A stretch of DNA of 64,000 nucleotides from Cheiracanthium punctorium. Its lineage: Eukaryota; Arthropoda; Arachnida; Araneae; Cheiracanthiidae. The notes under the pieces were generated by a model, which was given only the letters and a program-made list of their open reading frames with translations, was not told the origin of the DNA and did no database searches. Location of the stretch: the NCBI GenBank assembly GCA_038373885.1, contig JAWZYV010011611.1, forward strand, positions 186,001 through 250,000, written 5' to 3'. Positions 42,476-54,719 of this stretch are shown in pieces; positions within the stretch are counted from its first letter, which is position 1; each line of letters starts with the position of its first letter. A program made the translations under genes and the position numbers.

Positions 42476-45009
42476 CAATCTACTTGTAAATGCTAAATAA
42501 TATAAACATATTCTTAGAAATTGCATACATATGTCATGCTGTCAGAATATTTTTAAAGGCACTGTTGGCCAAAATTACAAAGCTTTGCAGTCAAAACTTT
42601 CTATTACAGTGGTGTACTCGAAAGTTAGTTACTCCAAACTAATAATAACCAATTCATAAATAATTAAAATTAATAATTTAGTTAATTTTACTTTAAGAAT
42701 AATTACAATTAACTAATTGCAAGCATTAAATTGAATTTTCTAAAAACTGAGCGTCCCTCCCAAGGACGTATTTAAGAAAGGGGTCCAGGGGGACCGACCC
42801 CCCCGAAATTTTGATTTTTTTGTTACTAAAATGATATACTGTTTTTGTGAAAAATTCTTTCTTTTTTACCATTTGGACCCCCCTCTAAAATGATTTTCTG
42901 GATACGTGCCCGGTCCGTCCATTTTTTATCTTAGGAGTACACCACTGTAATAGCAAGATAATTCTCTCCATCCCGCACCCAACGAAAAGAAATACCTCTA
43001 AAATTGAGTTGCTTCAAAGTTGCATGATTCGGTTTTAATAATCTAACATATACAAGAGAAGATTTTTGAGCACTTCTTTAACTAAAAAGTATTCTACATC
43101 AAACGTCCCGCTTTCGAAAACTCTTCACAATTTATTACATTTAATCTTAAAACTTCAGACTCAGAACACACAAACAAAAATAATCTGAAGCACAGATTTC
43201 AAATACTCACTAAAGTAGTAATATATAGTAAAAGCGTATCATAGCTTATGCGTCGGCCCTATTGTTTATTAAAAGCTTTTAAGAGCGCGCTACTCATTAA
43301 AAAATGGGCCAGTTAAGATAGATGTTTATTATTGGAGGTTTTTCTTAACAGTACTTTATTCGGGACCGTAAATTCCGATAAGTGAGCTTTTGGGTGCATT
43401 ATAACCAGAAGTATTAAACCCAGCTCACACAGTTATAACCATTAGGTTTATTTAACATTATAACTTATTTGAATTTAAGCATTTTTTTAAATTCCAGCAA
43501 ACATATTATTAAAAAAAAGAAAGAAAAGCTTTAAAAATTAAATTAAAAACAAACTACTTTTAATGCTCAGTGAAAATTATATAGCTCAAAAGACCATTTA
43601 CTAAGGTAATCTTTAAATAATAAAAATACTTTTAAATAGCGTTGCCTCTAGCCACTATGTTCCAACAAACTCACGCTAAGCCAGCGAGCAAAAATTCACG
43701 CCTGAAAGTGAAATACCATCTTTCTCGAGCAAACGGTCAAACGAGCAACCGCGATAAACGAGGGGGGGGGGGGGGAAACAGTCAAGAACCCCACCCAACC
43801 TCTATACGTCTGCTAGCGAGCGACACCAAAAATAACTAAATATTCCATATCCCATCTCGGCCCGACACAGTTAACCTCCTTATACCTTATGACGCCACGG
43901 AAAAAACTGTCATTTAAACGGTGAAAGCAGTAGTGTATACAGATTTACCTTTCGGAGGGGAGGGGGTGGCGATCCGGTATTTTAAATCTTACTGTTACTA
44001 GAATTATTTTAAATGCTTCACATTAACTGTTTTTTTAATTGCTTCACACTTTCGGAGGGGTCCTCCCCGCCTCCTCGCCCGTAAGTACACCCTTGGCTCA
44101 AAGCACCTATAAATCTTCAAATAATATAAACTGCGCAGTGGCGGATTAATGCAAGTTTGTCAGTGGGGGGGGGGGGGCGGCGGTTAGTTAGAAGATTGAC
44201 ATATACATCCATTTTATGGAAGTAAAATGTTATCTTTTACATTAATTTTTCTTTTCTCGGTGTGGGGGGGACGGTCGCCCCCTCTCCCCCTTTTAATCCG
44301 CCCTTGGCATATAGTTACTGTGACACATATTCTAGCAAAGGAGAAATTTGCTCCGACAATCAAGAAAAAAAACAAAAAATCAAAGGCCAAATACACGCAT
44401 CTGGTGTCTGTGAGCGAACGAAACAACCTCCCCCCCCCCATACCGCTTCGAAACGAAACCAGTAACAGAAAACCTCCCCTCGCCGAGCACATCTAAAAGT
44501 AAACGGCGAAAGAGCCTTTTATCCGTGACAATCACCTAAAGAGTAAACGAGTACTCATTTTCTTATAGGTGACTATCACCATTTAAATCTAAACGTTGAC
44601 TATCACCCTTTAAAACTAAACGGTGACAGTCACCTAAAGAGTAAACGAGTACTCAATCACCATTAAGGATCATTGCTACTCCAAAGTCGCAATCACTCTT
44701 TTCACCGATACGCAAAAATCACTTTTAAGCCCTTCCCTAGCCCATCCCAAGCTCATACTCTGGAGCCCCAACAGTGGCCAAGCGCATAGCGCTCTGAACT
44801 GCCCAGACAGCACAGCAAATTTGCATCAAACTTGCAGTAAGCTTGATTTATCAAGTCAATAAACTTGAATTAAGCTTGAAAATTTCAAGCGTGTAAGCTT
44901 AATGCAAGCTTGAATCAAGTGTTCAAGTTTACACTTGTCCAACTTGCATTAAGCTTGACATAGCAAGCCTAATTCAAACTTAAAAAATTTCCCCCCCAAA
45001 AAAAAATCT

Positions 45010-45185
45010 TAATACATCGGGCGCCGGTCGGCGAATTCGCCCCATATATTTTATCTTTCCACGCATTTTCCCCTCTGCGCTGAAACCTCAAGTTATTTTA
45101 ATCTGTTTCCGTCTAGCGTCCGCGGCTGGGATCGATCTTGGGAGTAGCCAGCGTCTTAACCGCCATGCCAATCTCACTCGCGGTG
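45010..45185 (-). mobile_element. tRNA-derived SINE
   Basis: Minus strand: gagtgagattggcatggcgg, ttaagacgctggc and ccaagatcgatcccagccg, a tRNA-like head with A and B boxes, and a body to about 45010. Confidence 0.6.
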
Positions 45186-45673
45186 ATAAGACTAAACTTT
45201 GAAGTGAATGTTATGGTTGTCACGCTGTTTTTTGGCGAGAGTGGTGTTGACTGATGCCGATCTGCTTTTATTTTTCCATGTGATAAATCAAAATTAAAAG
45301 AATGTTATGTGTGATTTATAGACTCTAGTAATAGGGAAATAAGCATAATGTAAACTTAAAAGCAGCACACGTTTTAAAACTTTCAATATCGCAACACTCA
45401 TGTTGGGCAATATTGGCCAAAATCGAGACAAACGATTGATTTTGAAATCAATTTTGTAGTATATTTGTATTTTATTTTGAGAAATTTCAATATTTGGAAA
45501 TATATAATCTTTTTTTTTAAGTTCTATGGTCAAGGACATTTATGACTAATGATAAATTATTTGTTATGTGGCTTTCCAAATCAAGCAGTCATTAAGTTGT
45601 ATTCAAGCTTGTTTAAATGACTTAAATTCGGCGAGAAAATATTTGCTGACTCACTTTTTGTAATCTCCAAGCT

Positions 45674-45847
45674 CAGGGGCGTAGCCAGAAATTTTTCATG
45701 GAGGGGGGGGGGTTACGACTACGGAAACTCACATATATGCATACATATGTGTGATGAGGGAGTGAAGAATATACATTTTGTACGGCAAAAAATTCCTCAA
45801 GGGGGGTTATGACCCCCCTAAACCCCCGTCCCTTGGCTACGCCCCTG
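45674..45847. mobile_element. hAT-type miniature (GGCGTAGCCAG family), copy 3
   Basis: Ends caggggcgtagccagaaa / ggctacgcccctg, interior as in 34262-34433. No exact 8-bp duplication; ccaagct occurs on both sides with an offset. Confidence 0.85.
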
Positions 45848-46094
45848 TAACCAAGCTTGCTGCAAGCTTAAAATGAATTGAACTGTCAAGCTTGTATTAA
45901 TACGTCAAATTCAAAGAAATGTGAACCTTGATTTAAGCTTATGTGCTGTTTGGGTGAGAGACGGAAAGGGCCTAGTTCAAAACCAGGTCGCTTCCGCCGA
46001 CCTAACCGTTCGTAGTTTTCCGTGGGTTCCTTCGAAACTTAGCGAAGATACGGGTTAGGGCCCCTTAGAAAGACCCCTACGGAGGGCACTCCTC

Positions 46095-46324
46095 TAGAGA
46101 TGAGTTGGAGCTCATTTTTCAAATCCCGAGCCCCAGTACTTAATTCGGATCCGCCTAAGTGATATTATTTAAGTCGGAGCCCGAGCTCGATCCCGAAATT
46201 TCAGCTAATAGATAAATAAAAGACAATTACTTCATTGATAGAATATCATAAATTTTGCCGTTTGTACAAATTAAAGACAAATATAATCGAGCCCACCCGA
46301 GCCAGAACACAACAGTGATCTCTA
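46095..46324. mobile_element. hAT-type GC-rich miniature, diverged reversed copy
   Basis: Starts tagagatgag and follows the reverse complement of 13460-13833 (gcccgag blocks, aaatttcagct, tacttcattga), with an internal deletion; ends gatctcta. Flanks cactcctc and caccccac match at 6 of 8. Confidence 0.7.
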
Positions 46325-46399
46325 CACCCCACCCCTTGGCCGAGAGCCCATGTGCAGCTAATGGGCCGTAATCGCACAACATCGTACTCAAAACTTTTT

Positions 46400-46632
46400 T
46401 TTTTTTTCCAATGGCCGGCCGCTGCCTTCGAAGTCTTTGGCCACAACGGGCCGGAATTGTTGGCCACTTTATTATGGGGGCACCTAGTAGGTGGACCAAC
46501 GTCACCTGCTTTGAAGGGACGGACAAACGGCAACCACGGCCAGTCAGGGAACGAACCCCGACCGCCGGGAGATGAACCCGAAACCGTAGTACGGCGATTT
46601 ACCCACCATACAATCCCATCGGCTCATACTCA
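46400..46632 (-). mobile_element. tRNA-derived SINE, GGGTTCATCTCCCGG family
   Basis: Minus strand: gccgatgggattgtatggtg head, then cgggttcatctcccgg (B-box) and a body with gggaccaac..ccactttattatgg. Open frames here on both strands are shadows. Confidence 0.6.
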
Positions 46633-46850
46633 AGACTAGTTTTCATAATAACTCTAGTCTTCCTTCTATTCTTAAAAGATCTCATTTTAGCTCCAAATTA
46701 TACATATATGTTTGTGTCGGTACGCATACACCCATTTTCATTATGCTCGTTTTCAAAAATATTCTCACGCCACGGCGCGCGGCCGCCGCCGGGTTTCTGA
46801 GGTCGTTACGCCCGCCGCCGCGAATTTCCGCGCGGCGCAGACCTCTACAC

Positions 46851-47220
46851 TAGAGATGAGAAGGGCTCAGCCCGAGCCCGAAAGCCCGATCCCGAGCCCG
46901 GGCCCGACTCGGGCTCGGGCTCGTGAAAAATTTCTTCTTTGTTGAACATACTCCTTGAAACAGATTTTAAAAAGTGATTCATGGGATAAATAGACGTACT
47001 TATTACAAAAAATAGCGGCACGGGGGACTAGAAGGTGTGTGAAGCTCCAAAATTTAATGTATCCTCTTAATGAAGTAGTTAATTTTATTTGTCTTTAGCT
47101 GAAATTTCGGGCTCGGGCTCCAACTTAAATAATATTGCTCGGGCTCGGGCGGGCTCGGATTAAAAGTCTTCGGGCTCGGGCGGGTTCGGGCTTCAAAAAA
47201 TGAGCCCGAACTCATCTCTA
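46851..47220. mobile_element. hAT-type GC-rich miniature, copy 2
   Basis: Ends TAGAGATGAG / CTCATCTCTA, exact 8-bp duplication ctctacac at 46843-46850 and 47221-47228. Close to 13460-13833 throughout, same orientation. Confidence 0.94.
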
Positions 47221-47391
47221 CTCTACACGCGATTAATGGACTATCGTTTACCGGTAAGAAGCAACGATAGGCATAGAAATAAATAATTTCTAGTTTTTCC
47301 AGAGGTGGAAATGGAATTTTTTTTTTTCTCAAGTGTTGAGCACTTGCTGTTTATTGGAATCGACTAATACTAATGCCAGAATTGCTCTTGC

Positions 47392-47505
47392 TTTAATATG
47401 GAGGCACCAAATTGGTGGACCCGCGTTCCCTCCTATGAAGGAACGGAAGAAATGACACTCAAGCAGATCCCCGGAATCGATCCCGGACGCGTGGTGTGGC
47501 AGGGA
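47392..47505 (-). mobile_element. SINE fragment related to 46400-46632
   Basis: ggaggcaccaaattggtgga, ccctcctatgaaggaacgga and ccggaatcgatcccgg parallel the other copy. Confidence 0.5.
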
Positions 47506-47799
47506 AGTGGAAATATAAGCAAATAAATCTATAAAATACTTCCTTAAACGCTTCCCTTAAAGCATAATCGATGATTAACGTTTCAAAAATTCATTCTATC
47601 GCTGTTTATCGATCCTAATATAGTATAAATTTTGTGCGCTTCTACAAAAAAATCATCCATACTATATGTATAATTTACCGCAAGAACTACGGTCAAGGAT
47701 ATCAAATACATGAATGTTGCTGTTATCGATACATACTAGTGCAGTTAATTAGCGGATGGTGGTCGGACAGAAGAATTACAGAAAATTAAAATTTAAAAT

Positions 47800-48270
47800 A
47801 TTTTCCAGCTTTGTTGAAAATCGTGAAAGAACATTTTCTAAATATCTTATATGTGTCATGACTAGGAGTATAAATTTTATATGTGTCATGAACTGTTATT
47901 GAAACACAATAACTGAACAAATACAGCTAAATTATAGACATAAAATTAACTTGTTTATACAAAGTAACTAAAATTTTTCAACTTCGTTGATAATTTTTAA
48001 AAAACATTTTATAAATACCTTGTGAAGCATAGATTTTCTGTGTATCATAAACTGTTATTGCAACACCCCACAAAAATTGGACAAATACAGCTAAATTATA
48101 GACACAAAACTAACTTATATGTACAAAGTAACTAATATATTTTCCTAATTCATTGAAAATTTTTTAAAAAGTTTTGTAATCACTTATAAATTTTCTGTGT
48201 ATGATGAAGTGATGTTGAAACACAACACAATATTTGAACAGAGCTTAAATCATAGACAGAATAATTACTC
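47800..48270. repeat. three-unit tandem repeat, about 155-bp period
   Basis: Each unit has gttgaaaa, aacattttctaaat, tgtgtatcat, actgttattg, caaatacagctaaattatag and gtacaaagtaacta. Unit 1 has an extra 30-bp duplication of the atatgtgtcatg box. Confidence 0.75.
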
Positions 48271-49642
48271 GTACTTACTTCCTTTCCTGGAACCAACTTA
48301 CCTGGAAAACATATCGGAATGTGTTCGTTCTTATTCAATTTTGCTCTATAAACTAAGTAGTGTTGCTAATTAGAATCATGCTTTCGTTTGATTGGTTTGC
48401 AGAGATAAGAAGAAAACATCCTTAGTTATCAATATTTAATTTCTTATGAGGAAACATTCATTAAGGTACTAATCATTGCGTTAAAGGAGGTAGAGGTAGT
48501 TACCGGAAAGAAGTTGAAAGTACATGCAAAATTTCTGGGTGAGTTGAGGAGACAGATATCACCTCGGTGAAAGAGGTGGTATCTCTGGCAAGATACTTTT
48601 CTTAAACAAAGGATTTGTAAGTATTCAAGTTAACAAACATTAACACTTTATAATTTTCATTAACGCAACACTTACACACAACCACATTTTGCGTGTTACA
48701 TTTTTAGTACTCTAATACAAGTGTATCCGCTTATTATTTTTACGTATACCCAATGCGTTAACGTAAGTGTACGCATGGCGTTATTTTGGGGATGGACGGG
48801 AGAAATCTCGCATTGCGAGACAAGACAGAGAGAGTCTCGTGAGAATTTCTCGTCTCACATTAATTTACGATTGAATTACTTTTCAGTCAGAATTGCAGTG
48901 CTGTATTTGAGGAGGTATGCTATCCTGAGAAGAGAGGGCGCACTTTGCATGAAGTTTCTACCGTTTAACTTGCGTCTCCTTTGTTATCGTTCCTGCACTC
49001 TACAATACACATCCTTATCAGCACTGTACAATACACACAAATACGTAACATTTAAAATTAAGACAGCACCAGGGATATACAAAACACAAAGAAGGAGAGG
49101 ATAAAGAAAGGAACTAAAAAAAAGAAAGAAAATAGAAAAGGATAGAAGACAGAAAAATAATAAGTAAATAGAGAAAGGGTGGTACGGTAAGTACAAAGCC
49201 TGACCATATTTAGATGGGGCCCAGGGGCACTTACTTTGGGGTCCCTTTTGCTATCACAGGCATTTTAACCCTTTTTTACCGCTGTTGAGTTTCGCAATGC
49301 AAAGCATTTTTAAGATTTCTAAATTGAATTTTAAATTTACCTATACAAATTTGTGCAAGCTATATTTAATAATATTTTTATTTTAATATTTGTAACCCAT
49401 TTGTATAATTAGCTCATATGTACGCTAAGTCAGGGCAGTGGTCAGAGATGACTGTTATATGATACACGTGTCCAGGGATGGCTATTATATGGCACTACTG
49501 TTCATACTTCTGAAAATTAATTTTAAGAAACGATACAACTATAATATACTTCAATTATCCTTTATAAAAGAAATATGTTTTCATTTTTTATCATGTATGC
49601 TTAGTGCTTTTCCTTTTAAGAGTTTTAGACTTTAAAGGTTTG

Positions 49643-49708
49643 AAAAGTTCTTATAACACACCGGGTGTGTGTGTGTGTGTGTATTGTCGGTTGTATAAGT
49701 GGGTTCCA

Positions 49709-49767
<59 letters not shown>

Positions 49768-49876
49768 CATATATATTGTTTTATGCCTATTTAGATAATA
49801 ATTCTGTGGGAAAAGTTCTTATAACACACCGGGTGTGTGTGTGTGTGTGTATTGTCGGTTGTATAAGTGGGTTCCA

Positions 49877-49933
<57 letters not shown>

Positions 49934-49970
49934 TATTGTTTTATGCCTATTTAGATAATAATTCTGTGGG
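49643..49970. repeat. two-unit tandem duplication with (GT)n and (TA)n
   Basis: Units 49643-49810 and 49811-49970 both read aaaagttcttataacacacc, (gt)n, ttgtcggttgtataagtggg, (ta)n, gttttatgcctatttagata, attctgtggg. They differ mainly in TA-tract length (period 168 and 160). Confidence 0.93.
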
Positions 49971-49974
49971 AGAA

Positions 49975-51035
49975 AAAACCCATGTATAAATTTATATACA
50001 ATGATTACATTATGATTTTTTAAAGAAACCACTCATTTATTAATTTGCGGAGAGTAATCTTTACTTGTAAAAAAACCCAATGGAATTCAATCATCTCGTT
50101 AGAGAACTTTTCACTGACCTCAACATAGATATTCAGTTTCATAGTTCTGATAATTCTTGTTTTTTGTATGTATTTAGATAGCTTAAAAATGAGATTTGAA
50201 TTACAAGTATTTTAATATCTAATTCATATTTACGCATAATCCAGAATTATAAAAGAATTATTCAAGTATGCTATCATTATTTTTTCAGAGAAAAAATTTC
50301 AAACTTATTTAGAATGCCTGGCTATAACTAACTGAATGTTTTAAAATAGTTTATGCAAATATGCTTGCTTTTTGATATAATGGTGTGTATAAAGGTGATG
50401 TTTTTTTGATATAATGGTGTACTTAATAATTGTGATCTTTTGTTTACTTATAAGATTGGCTACATTTCATCAAAATGGAAGAATACGTATGTTTTTTCCC
50501 ATTTTTCTCTTAAATAAATTAATATTTATCAATAAAATGTTTCATCAGTTATTAAAAATGCTTCTTTCACCATAAGCCAAGCTATGCGAACGTAAATAAA
50601 TGATCTACTGGAACGATTTCGCTAATACGACGCGGGGTCTCAAAGCATTCAAAGATCCGTGTTGAGATACAACCCTGGTCACAAGTCTTCTCTGTTGTCT
50701 CTTCTTTTTGATGTGAATTCATTTTGATTGGTTCATTCATTCTTGTGTGAATGAAGAGGTTAAACCCGGGTCCCGATTTAAATATGAAACACATATCTCA
50801 TACACCGAAACGAGAGGGGAAATAGGCAAGCTTCACTATAATTACCCCGCCCCCAATTGAAACTTTTATGAATTCACTATTCCGCACATTGGGGCCGCTA
50901 AATTAGATTAAAATTTTATTTGCGCAGCATGTCCTGAGTTCTGCATCATTTCTAACAAAACTCAAAGCTTTATATAATTTCAAAAGCAAATGAAACTCTC
51001 GTCAACCATACATATTATATTTACGCAGTTCTGAA
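49975..51035. other. no gene or element recognised
   Basis: AT-rich DNA with a GC-richer patch at 50580-50830; none of the open frames has a family motif. Confidence 0.5.
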
Positions 51036-51037
51036 AA

Positions 51038-51903
51038 TCTATAATAATAAAAATGAATGTTTGTAAATCTGTCTGTCTGTATGTGTGCGGTTTCCAGACA
51101 AACCTACGGCACGCAGAACTCTGAAAATGCACGCAGAACTCTGAAAAATATATAATCCCATGAGTCCGATAATGTGCACCTGAGAATCAGAATTTTATAA
51201 TTTTAATCACTTTTTTAATTATTAATTAAAAACTGTTCTAAAACGGAGATTTTCTTACCCTGTGTTACGAATTTTGGGAGCAACCCGCTGTTCTGGGGTT
51301 TAAAACAGTTTAAAATTCGTATTCTACGCGTTAAATAGTTAAATTTTGCTTTTTGTTGCATCAATATGGAATGTTCTGGAAATCTCGGGTTCCATGGGTC
51401 GTAGGTCTTCGAAAACCTAATTTTTGGGGACTTATTTTTGGCGCCAATTTTGGCGATATTTCGCACAAACTCGCCAAGTTTGACGATTTTTCTGTCATTT
51501 GGCGCGATTTTCCTAATGGGACCTTTTCATGAAATTTTTTATGGTACTTTTTATGGTATTTAATACGTTTAATGACCTAACATTTCCTAATTTTAAGAAA
51601 TTTAAATCGAAAATTGTGGATTTTACAAGATAATTTGCTTAATTGGATGAAATATTTAATAACTCCAGCAATTTTAATGCAAATTACACGATATTTCTGG
51701 GGGAAATATGAGACGGCCACGGCAGTGAGTTGTCTTTAGTGGTGCGTTTGCAAGTACGTACCTGAAACTCTGGAACCATTATCTGCACATTCTGTTATAC
51801 AATTGCGGCCTAGAGTACTAATCTGGAGTTGCAGTTTACATGTCAGATTTTGTAAATCGCATAATTTAAGGGGTTCGCGGGCAACGCCGTGCGGGGCTGC
51901 TAG
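51038..51903 (+). mobile_element. Helitron-like repeat
   Basis: A|TCTATAATAATAAAAATGAATG at the left, a hairpin-rich end gcaacgccgtgcggggctgCTAG|T at the right, as expected for insertion between A and T without duplication. A second copy of the end (gccgtgcgggactgCTAG) lies at 52003-52021. Confidence 0.45.
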
Positions 51904-52749
51904 TATTGATAATAAGAAGCTGATTTTTATTCGTACTATTAGAGCTAAACGACCCAAACATAATTTAATGTTATTATGACTTTTAATAAAATATTAATAC
52001 AACGCCGTGCGGGACTGCTAGAAAATAAATAAAAACAAATATTTTTTCGGTGTCATGTCACATTATGTATATGGATTAAATCTGAATTTTTATCGCTTCA
52101 AATGCAAATATGAGTTCATATGGTAACTAATATACTCGTATATTTTAATATGGTAATATGTAACTAATTGTTATTATTAATATTAAATTTCAATAAAATA
52201 ATATTAATGTTACTAAAAATATGTTAACAAAATCGCAATCGTCAATTTTGCAGGACTCGCGAGAAGCCTTGTGCCACGCGAGACGAGACAGGCAATTTCT
52301 CTGCTAGACGCGAGAGGAGACATAGGTTTACCATTGCGGGACGAGACGAGACAGCCCTGTTTCTCGTCCTGTATCCATCCCTAGACGCACTTACGGCACT
52401 TTGAATTGCGTTTTATTCTGATTGCAATATACGTTAAGAAATAATCTTAGTGCCTTGTATGCTGTATATAATGTGCAATATACATGTTTGTAGTTAACTA
52501 GGGAATGCAATCCCACTTTTACGGGAATACTTTATGATGGCTATAATTTTCATATTTATGTAAGGTATTGTTTTAATTATGAATTAAGATAAATTATTGA
52601 ACTTGATAGTGCTACAATCTTACTTTTTCCCACTTTGCTCTCTTAAAATTAATTTTCATTAGCAATTAAATTAAATGAACATTTTAATTCCTTTCACAAA
52701 CAAAAGCAAAAGTTTTCCACTTTGGCATGTAAGAAATAATTAAAACAAC

Positions 52750-52935
52750 CTATAAAAGTAGGTATCAGTAATATCGGGAATGTGCCCCAAAATGATCTTA
52801 GCGGGCAAAGCGATCCTCATGTTTTCTTAGATACAGGTAGCGCTACCTACCGGGTAATGCTTAAACTAGTTGTGCCAGGCAAAGAAAAAGCACTAACGAT
52901 ATTTAACCGACCGGTGTATTACCTGTCTGAATAAA
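52750..52935 (+). pseudogene. weak retroelement-like coding relic
   Basis: One frame reads HVFLDTGSATYRVMLKLVVP and ends VYYLSE, stop near 52933. D-T-G-S-A is retropepsin-like, but no second motif is visible. Low certainty. Confidence 0.25.
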
Positions 52936-53149
52936 ATTCTTCAAAAAACTGGGTTTTATCAGATTTCCTCTAAGGGAATTAATAAATCAATTTCAATTTC
53001 TGAGGTATATTTTTTAAAGTATATACATTTTGCAATTAGTGGTGAATTTTATTCTCTGAGGTTTAGCAGCTATGCATAACGTAGACGTACATAACACAAC
53101 TTTTACAAACCTCTAGTAACCATTGTTAATATTGCAACATTTTTCATTT

Positions 53150-54240
53150 TCTAGAGATAAAAAAGTAAGAATATCTAAAGCACTTTCAGATTTTAAATAC
53201 GCACTAAAGTGCTATACATTAAAAGTGTATCATGATTTATGTATCGTCCGTATTTTGCTTCCTTATTCGTTTAAGTTGGAAAGTGTATCATTATTAATGA
53301 GTGTGCTATATTTTTCTTCCTTGTTCCATAAAACCCATCTTTGGAATCGAAATCTATCTCAAAATCGCCTACTAAAACTATTTTACAATCTTCGCCAAGT
53401 ATATTCCAACAATACTTCATCGTTTTAAATATCATCATAAAACATGAGTGTGCCGTGATTGTCTTTCTTGGGTTAATTCTTACTTTGACGCCCGAATCTC
53501 GCCAAGGTGGCGATAATTAAACATGTGCAGACGATATTTTTTAATTATGTGGCAACTGTAATTTAGATTTAAAATGGCGATTTGGAATATCATGTGAGTA
53601 CAGCATTCCATTACTTATTTATTTATTTTGGATTGCCAATTTATGTAGTTTTAATAATTAAGTGTTTTCAAATTCCTTAACTGGTGCGTTTACCGCTAAT
53701 TTGTTCACTGTAGTATTCGTCTAGTTCTTTTGGGGGCGTTGAAACTTGTGCATAACTCCTATTGAGCCATGACTGCAAAGCTCGCCAAAGTGCGGCGATT
53801 TTTCTGGTTGGCGAGATAGGTGGCGTTAAAATAAGAATCAACTATTTCTTATTCCTTAAAACACATCTTTGGAATCGAAATCTATATTAAAATCGCCTAC
53901 TAAAACTGTTTTACAATCTTCGCCAAGCATATTAACTATACTTCACCATTTTAAATACTGTTTGGTATAGGCATCGTAATCCAAGAGTTTGCCATGTTCG
54001 CCTTTCTTGTTAAATAAAATGCATTTTTGGAACCGAAATCTACATTAAAATAGCCTACAAAAACTATTTAACAATTTTCGCCAGGCGTAGTGAAACTATA
54101 CTTCACCTTTATAAATACCATTTGGAAAGTGTATCATAATCTATGAGTGTACCATATTTCTCTTCTCTGTTCTATAAAACTTTTCTTCGGAATTGAAATC
54201 TATATTAAAATCGCCTACTAAAACTATTTTACAATATTCG
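53150..54240. repeat. tandem repeat, about 165-bp unit, with an inserted element
   Basis: Units with tggaatcgaaatctat, ttaaaatcgcctactaaaac, ttttacaatcttcgccaag and tatacttcaccattttaaat start near 53329, 53859, 54015 and 54175. Units 1 and 2 are separated by the element 53472-53842. The leading part (53150-53310) is shared with the 667-bp unit at 5112. Confidence 0.75.
53472..53842. mobile_element. miniature element inside the satellite
   Basis: Ends gttaattcttactttgacgc / (reversed) gttgattcttattttaacgc followed by ctcgccaa on each side. About 370 bp, non-coding; ttctt flanks both ends. Confidence 0.65.
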
Positions 54241-54719
54241 CTAGGCATTTTCTTATTATACGCCCCTTTTGTTATAAATAGTCGCGTTTTGGCACCAAAC
54301 TTAGCTATCGATTATGAAATCTGCAAACCTTGTGCGACTTTCAATATTTTATTAAGGCGGATAAACAAGGTGGAGTCAAAGTCTACCAGGAAAATTAAAG
54401 GGAAAATACTTTAAAACTCATTTGGCTCCGGCGAGATGAACAAACTGCCTTTGTTTTGAGGAAAAGATTAATAATAGTGACTAACACAAATATTTATTTG
54501 GAAAACTTAAAAAGCCTAAGTGGGGTTTTTATATTACTGTATATATCAGGTTCCACAAGTTCTCGCAGGCTGACCTCATCAAAATCAATAGACCAGTCAG
54601 AGCTCTCTATTTCTTGAATGTCATAGTCCTTGTTGAAGTAAAACTTCTTTAGGCGCAACTAGGAGGTAACTCAGATTGTTTTTCTGACGGAAGTAACGCT
54701 CAGTAAAGGAAGTGACGAA

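Larger units (their letters stand above)
41944..44740. repeat. left arm of a large inverted repeat
   Basis: Reverse complement of 61177-64000 over about 2.8 kb, roughly 85-95 percent identical by eye with small indels. The arm contains the Penelope-like half, a SINE (42262-42475), a ggggtccagggggaccg / tggatacgtgcc repeat (42770-42915) and a hAT-like cagtggcggattaa block (44137-44310). Its only private insert is 42007-42104, and it has one extra 27-bp duplication at about 44585-44625. Confidence 0.93.
44807..45954. mobile_element. DNA element with CCCARACAGCACA ends inside the SINE
   Basis: Left cccagacagcaca, right (reversed) cccaaacagcaca. The first 200 bp and last 100 bp are full of aagcttga / tcaagctt motifs in both orientations. 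It contains a further SINE (45010-45185) and a hAT miniature (45674-45847). No transposase. Confidence 0.72.
44768..46093 (+). mobile_element. SINE split by a 1.14-kb insert
   Basis: The head gtggccaagcgcatagcgctctgaactg ends near 44806; the continuation gagagacggaaa, tagttcaaaaccaggtcgc, cgacctaaccgttcg resumes at about 45957. Together they equal the SINE at 28632-28830. Confidence 0.8.
48788..52385. mobile_element. possible large hAT-like element, ends only
   Basis: Left gggatggacgggagaaatctc and right (reversed) gggatggatacaggacgaga; both are followed by gagacgagac-type repeats. No transposase recognised and no exact target duplication found. The TA tandem repeat and a Helitron-like repeat lie inside. 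Confidence 0.35.

Noticed and set aside
44214..44496. Overlapping frames of about 90 codons, mirrored at 61398-61649
   Set aside because: They translate the inverted-repeat arms with G-runs; the same DNA in both arms differs by frameshifting indels.
46227..46639. Three overlapping frames of 95-99 codons
   Set aside because: They cover a hAT miniature and a SINE on both strands; no consistent protein.
47800..48270. CRISPR-like array
   Set aside because: Units are 155 bp, diverged and contiguous with no spacers, in a eukaryotic context.
48721..49104. 127-codon open frame
   Set aside because: Crosses gagacgagac-type terminal repeats of a possible hAT-like element; no recognisable domain.
49604..49958. 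Tyr-Ile and Cys-Val repeat open frames
   Set aside because: Products of TA and GT microsatellites.
50470..50495. Tiny start exon (ATG, four codons, then GTATGT)
   Set aside because: Too short to distinguish from chance; no downstream exon recognised.
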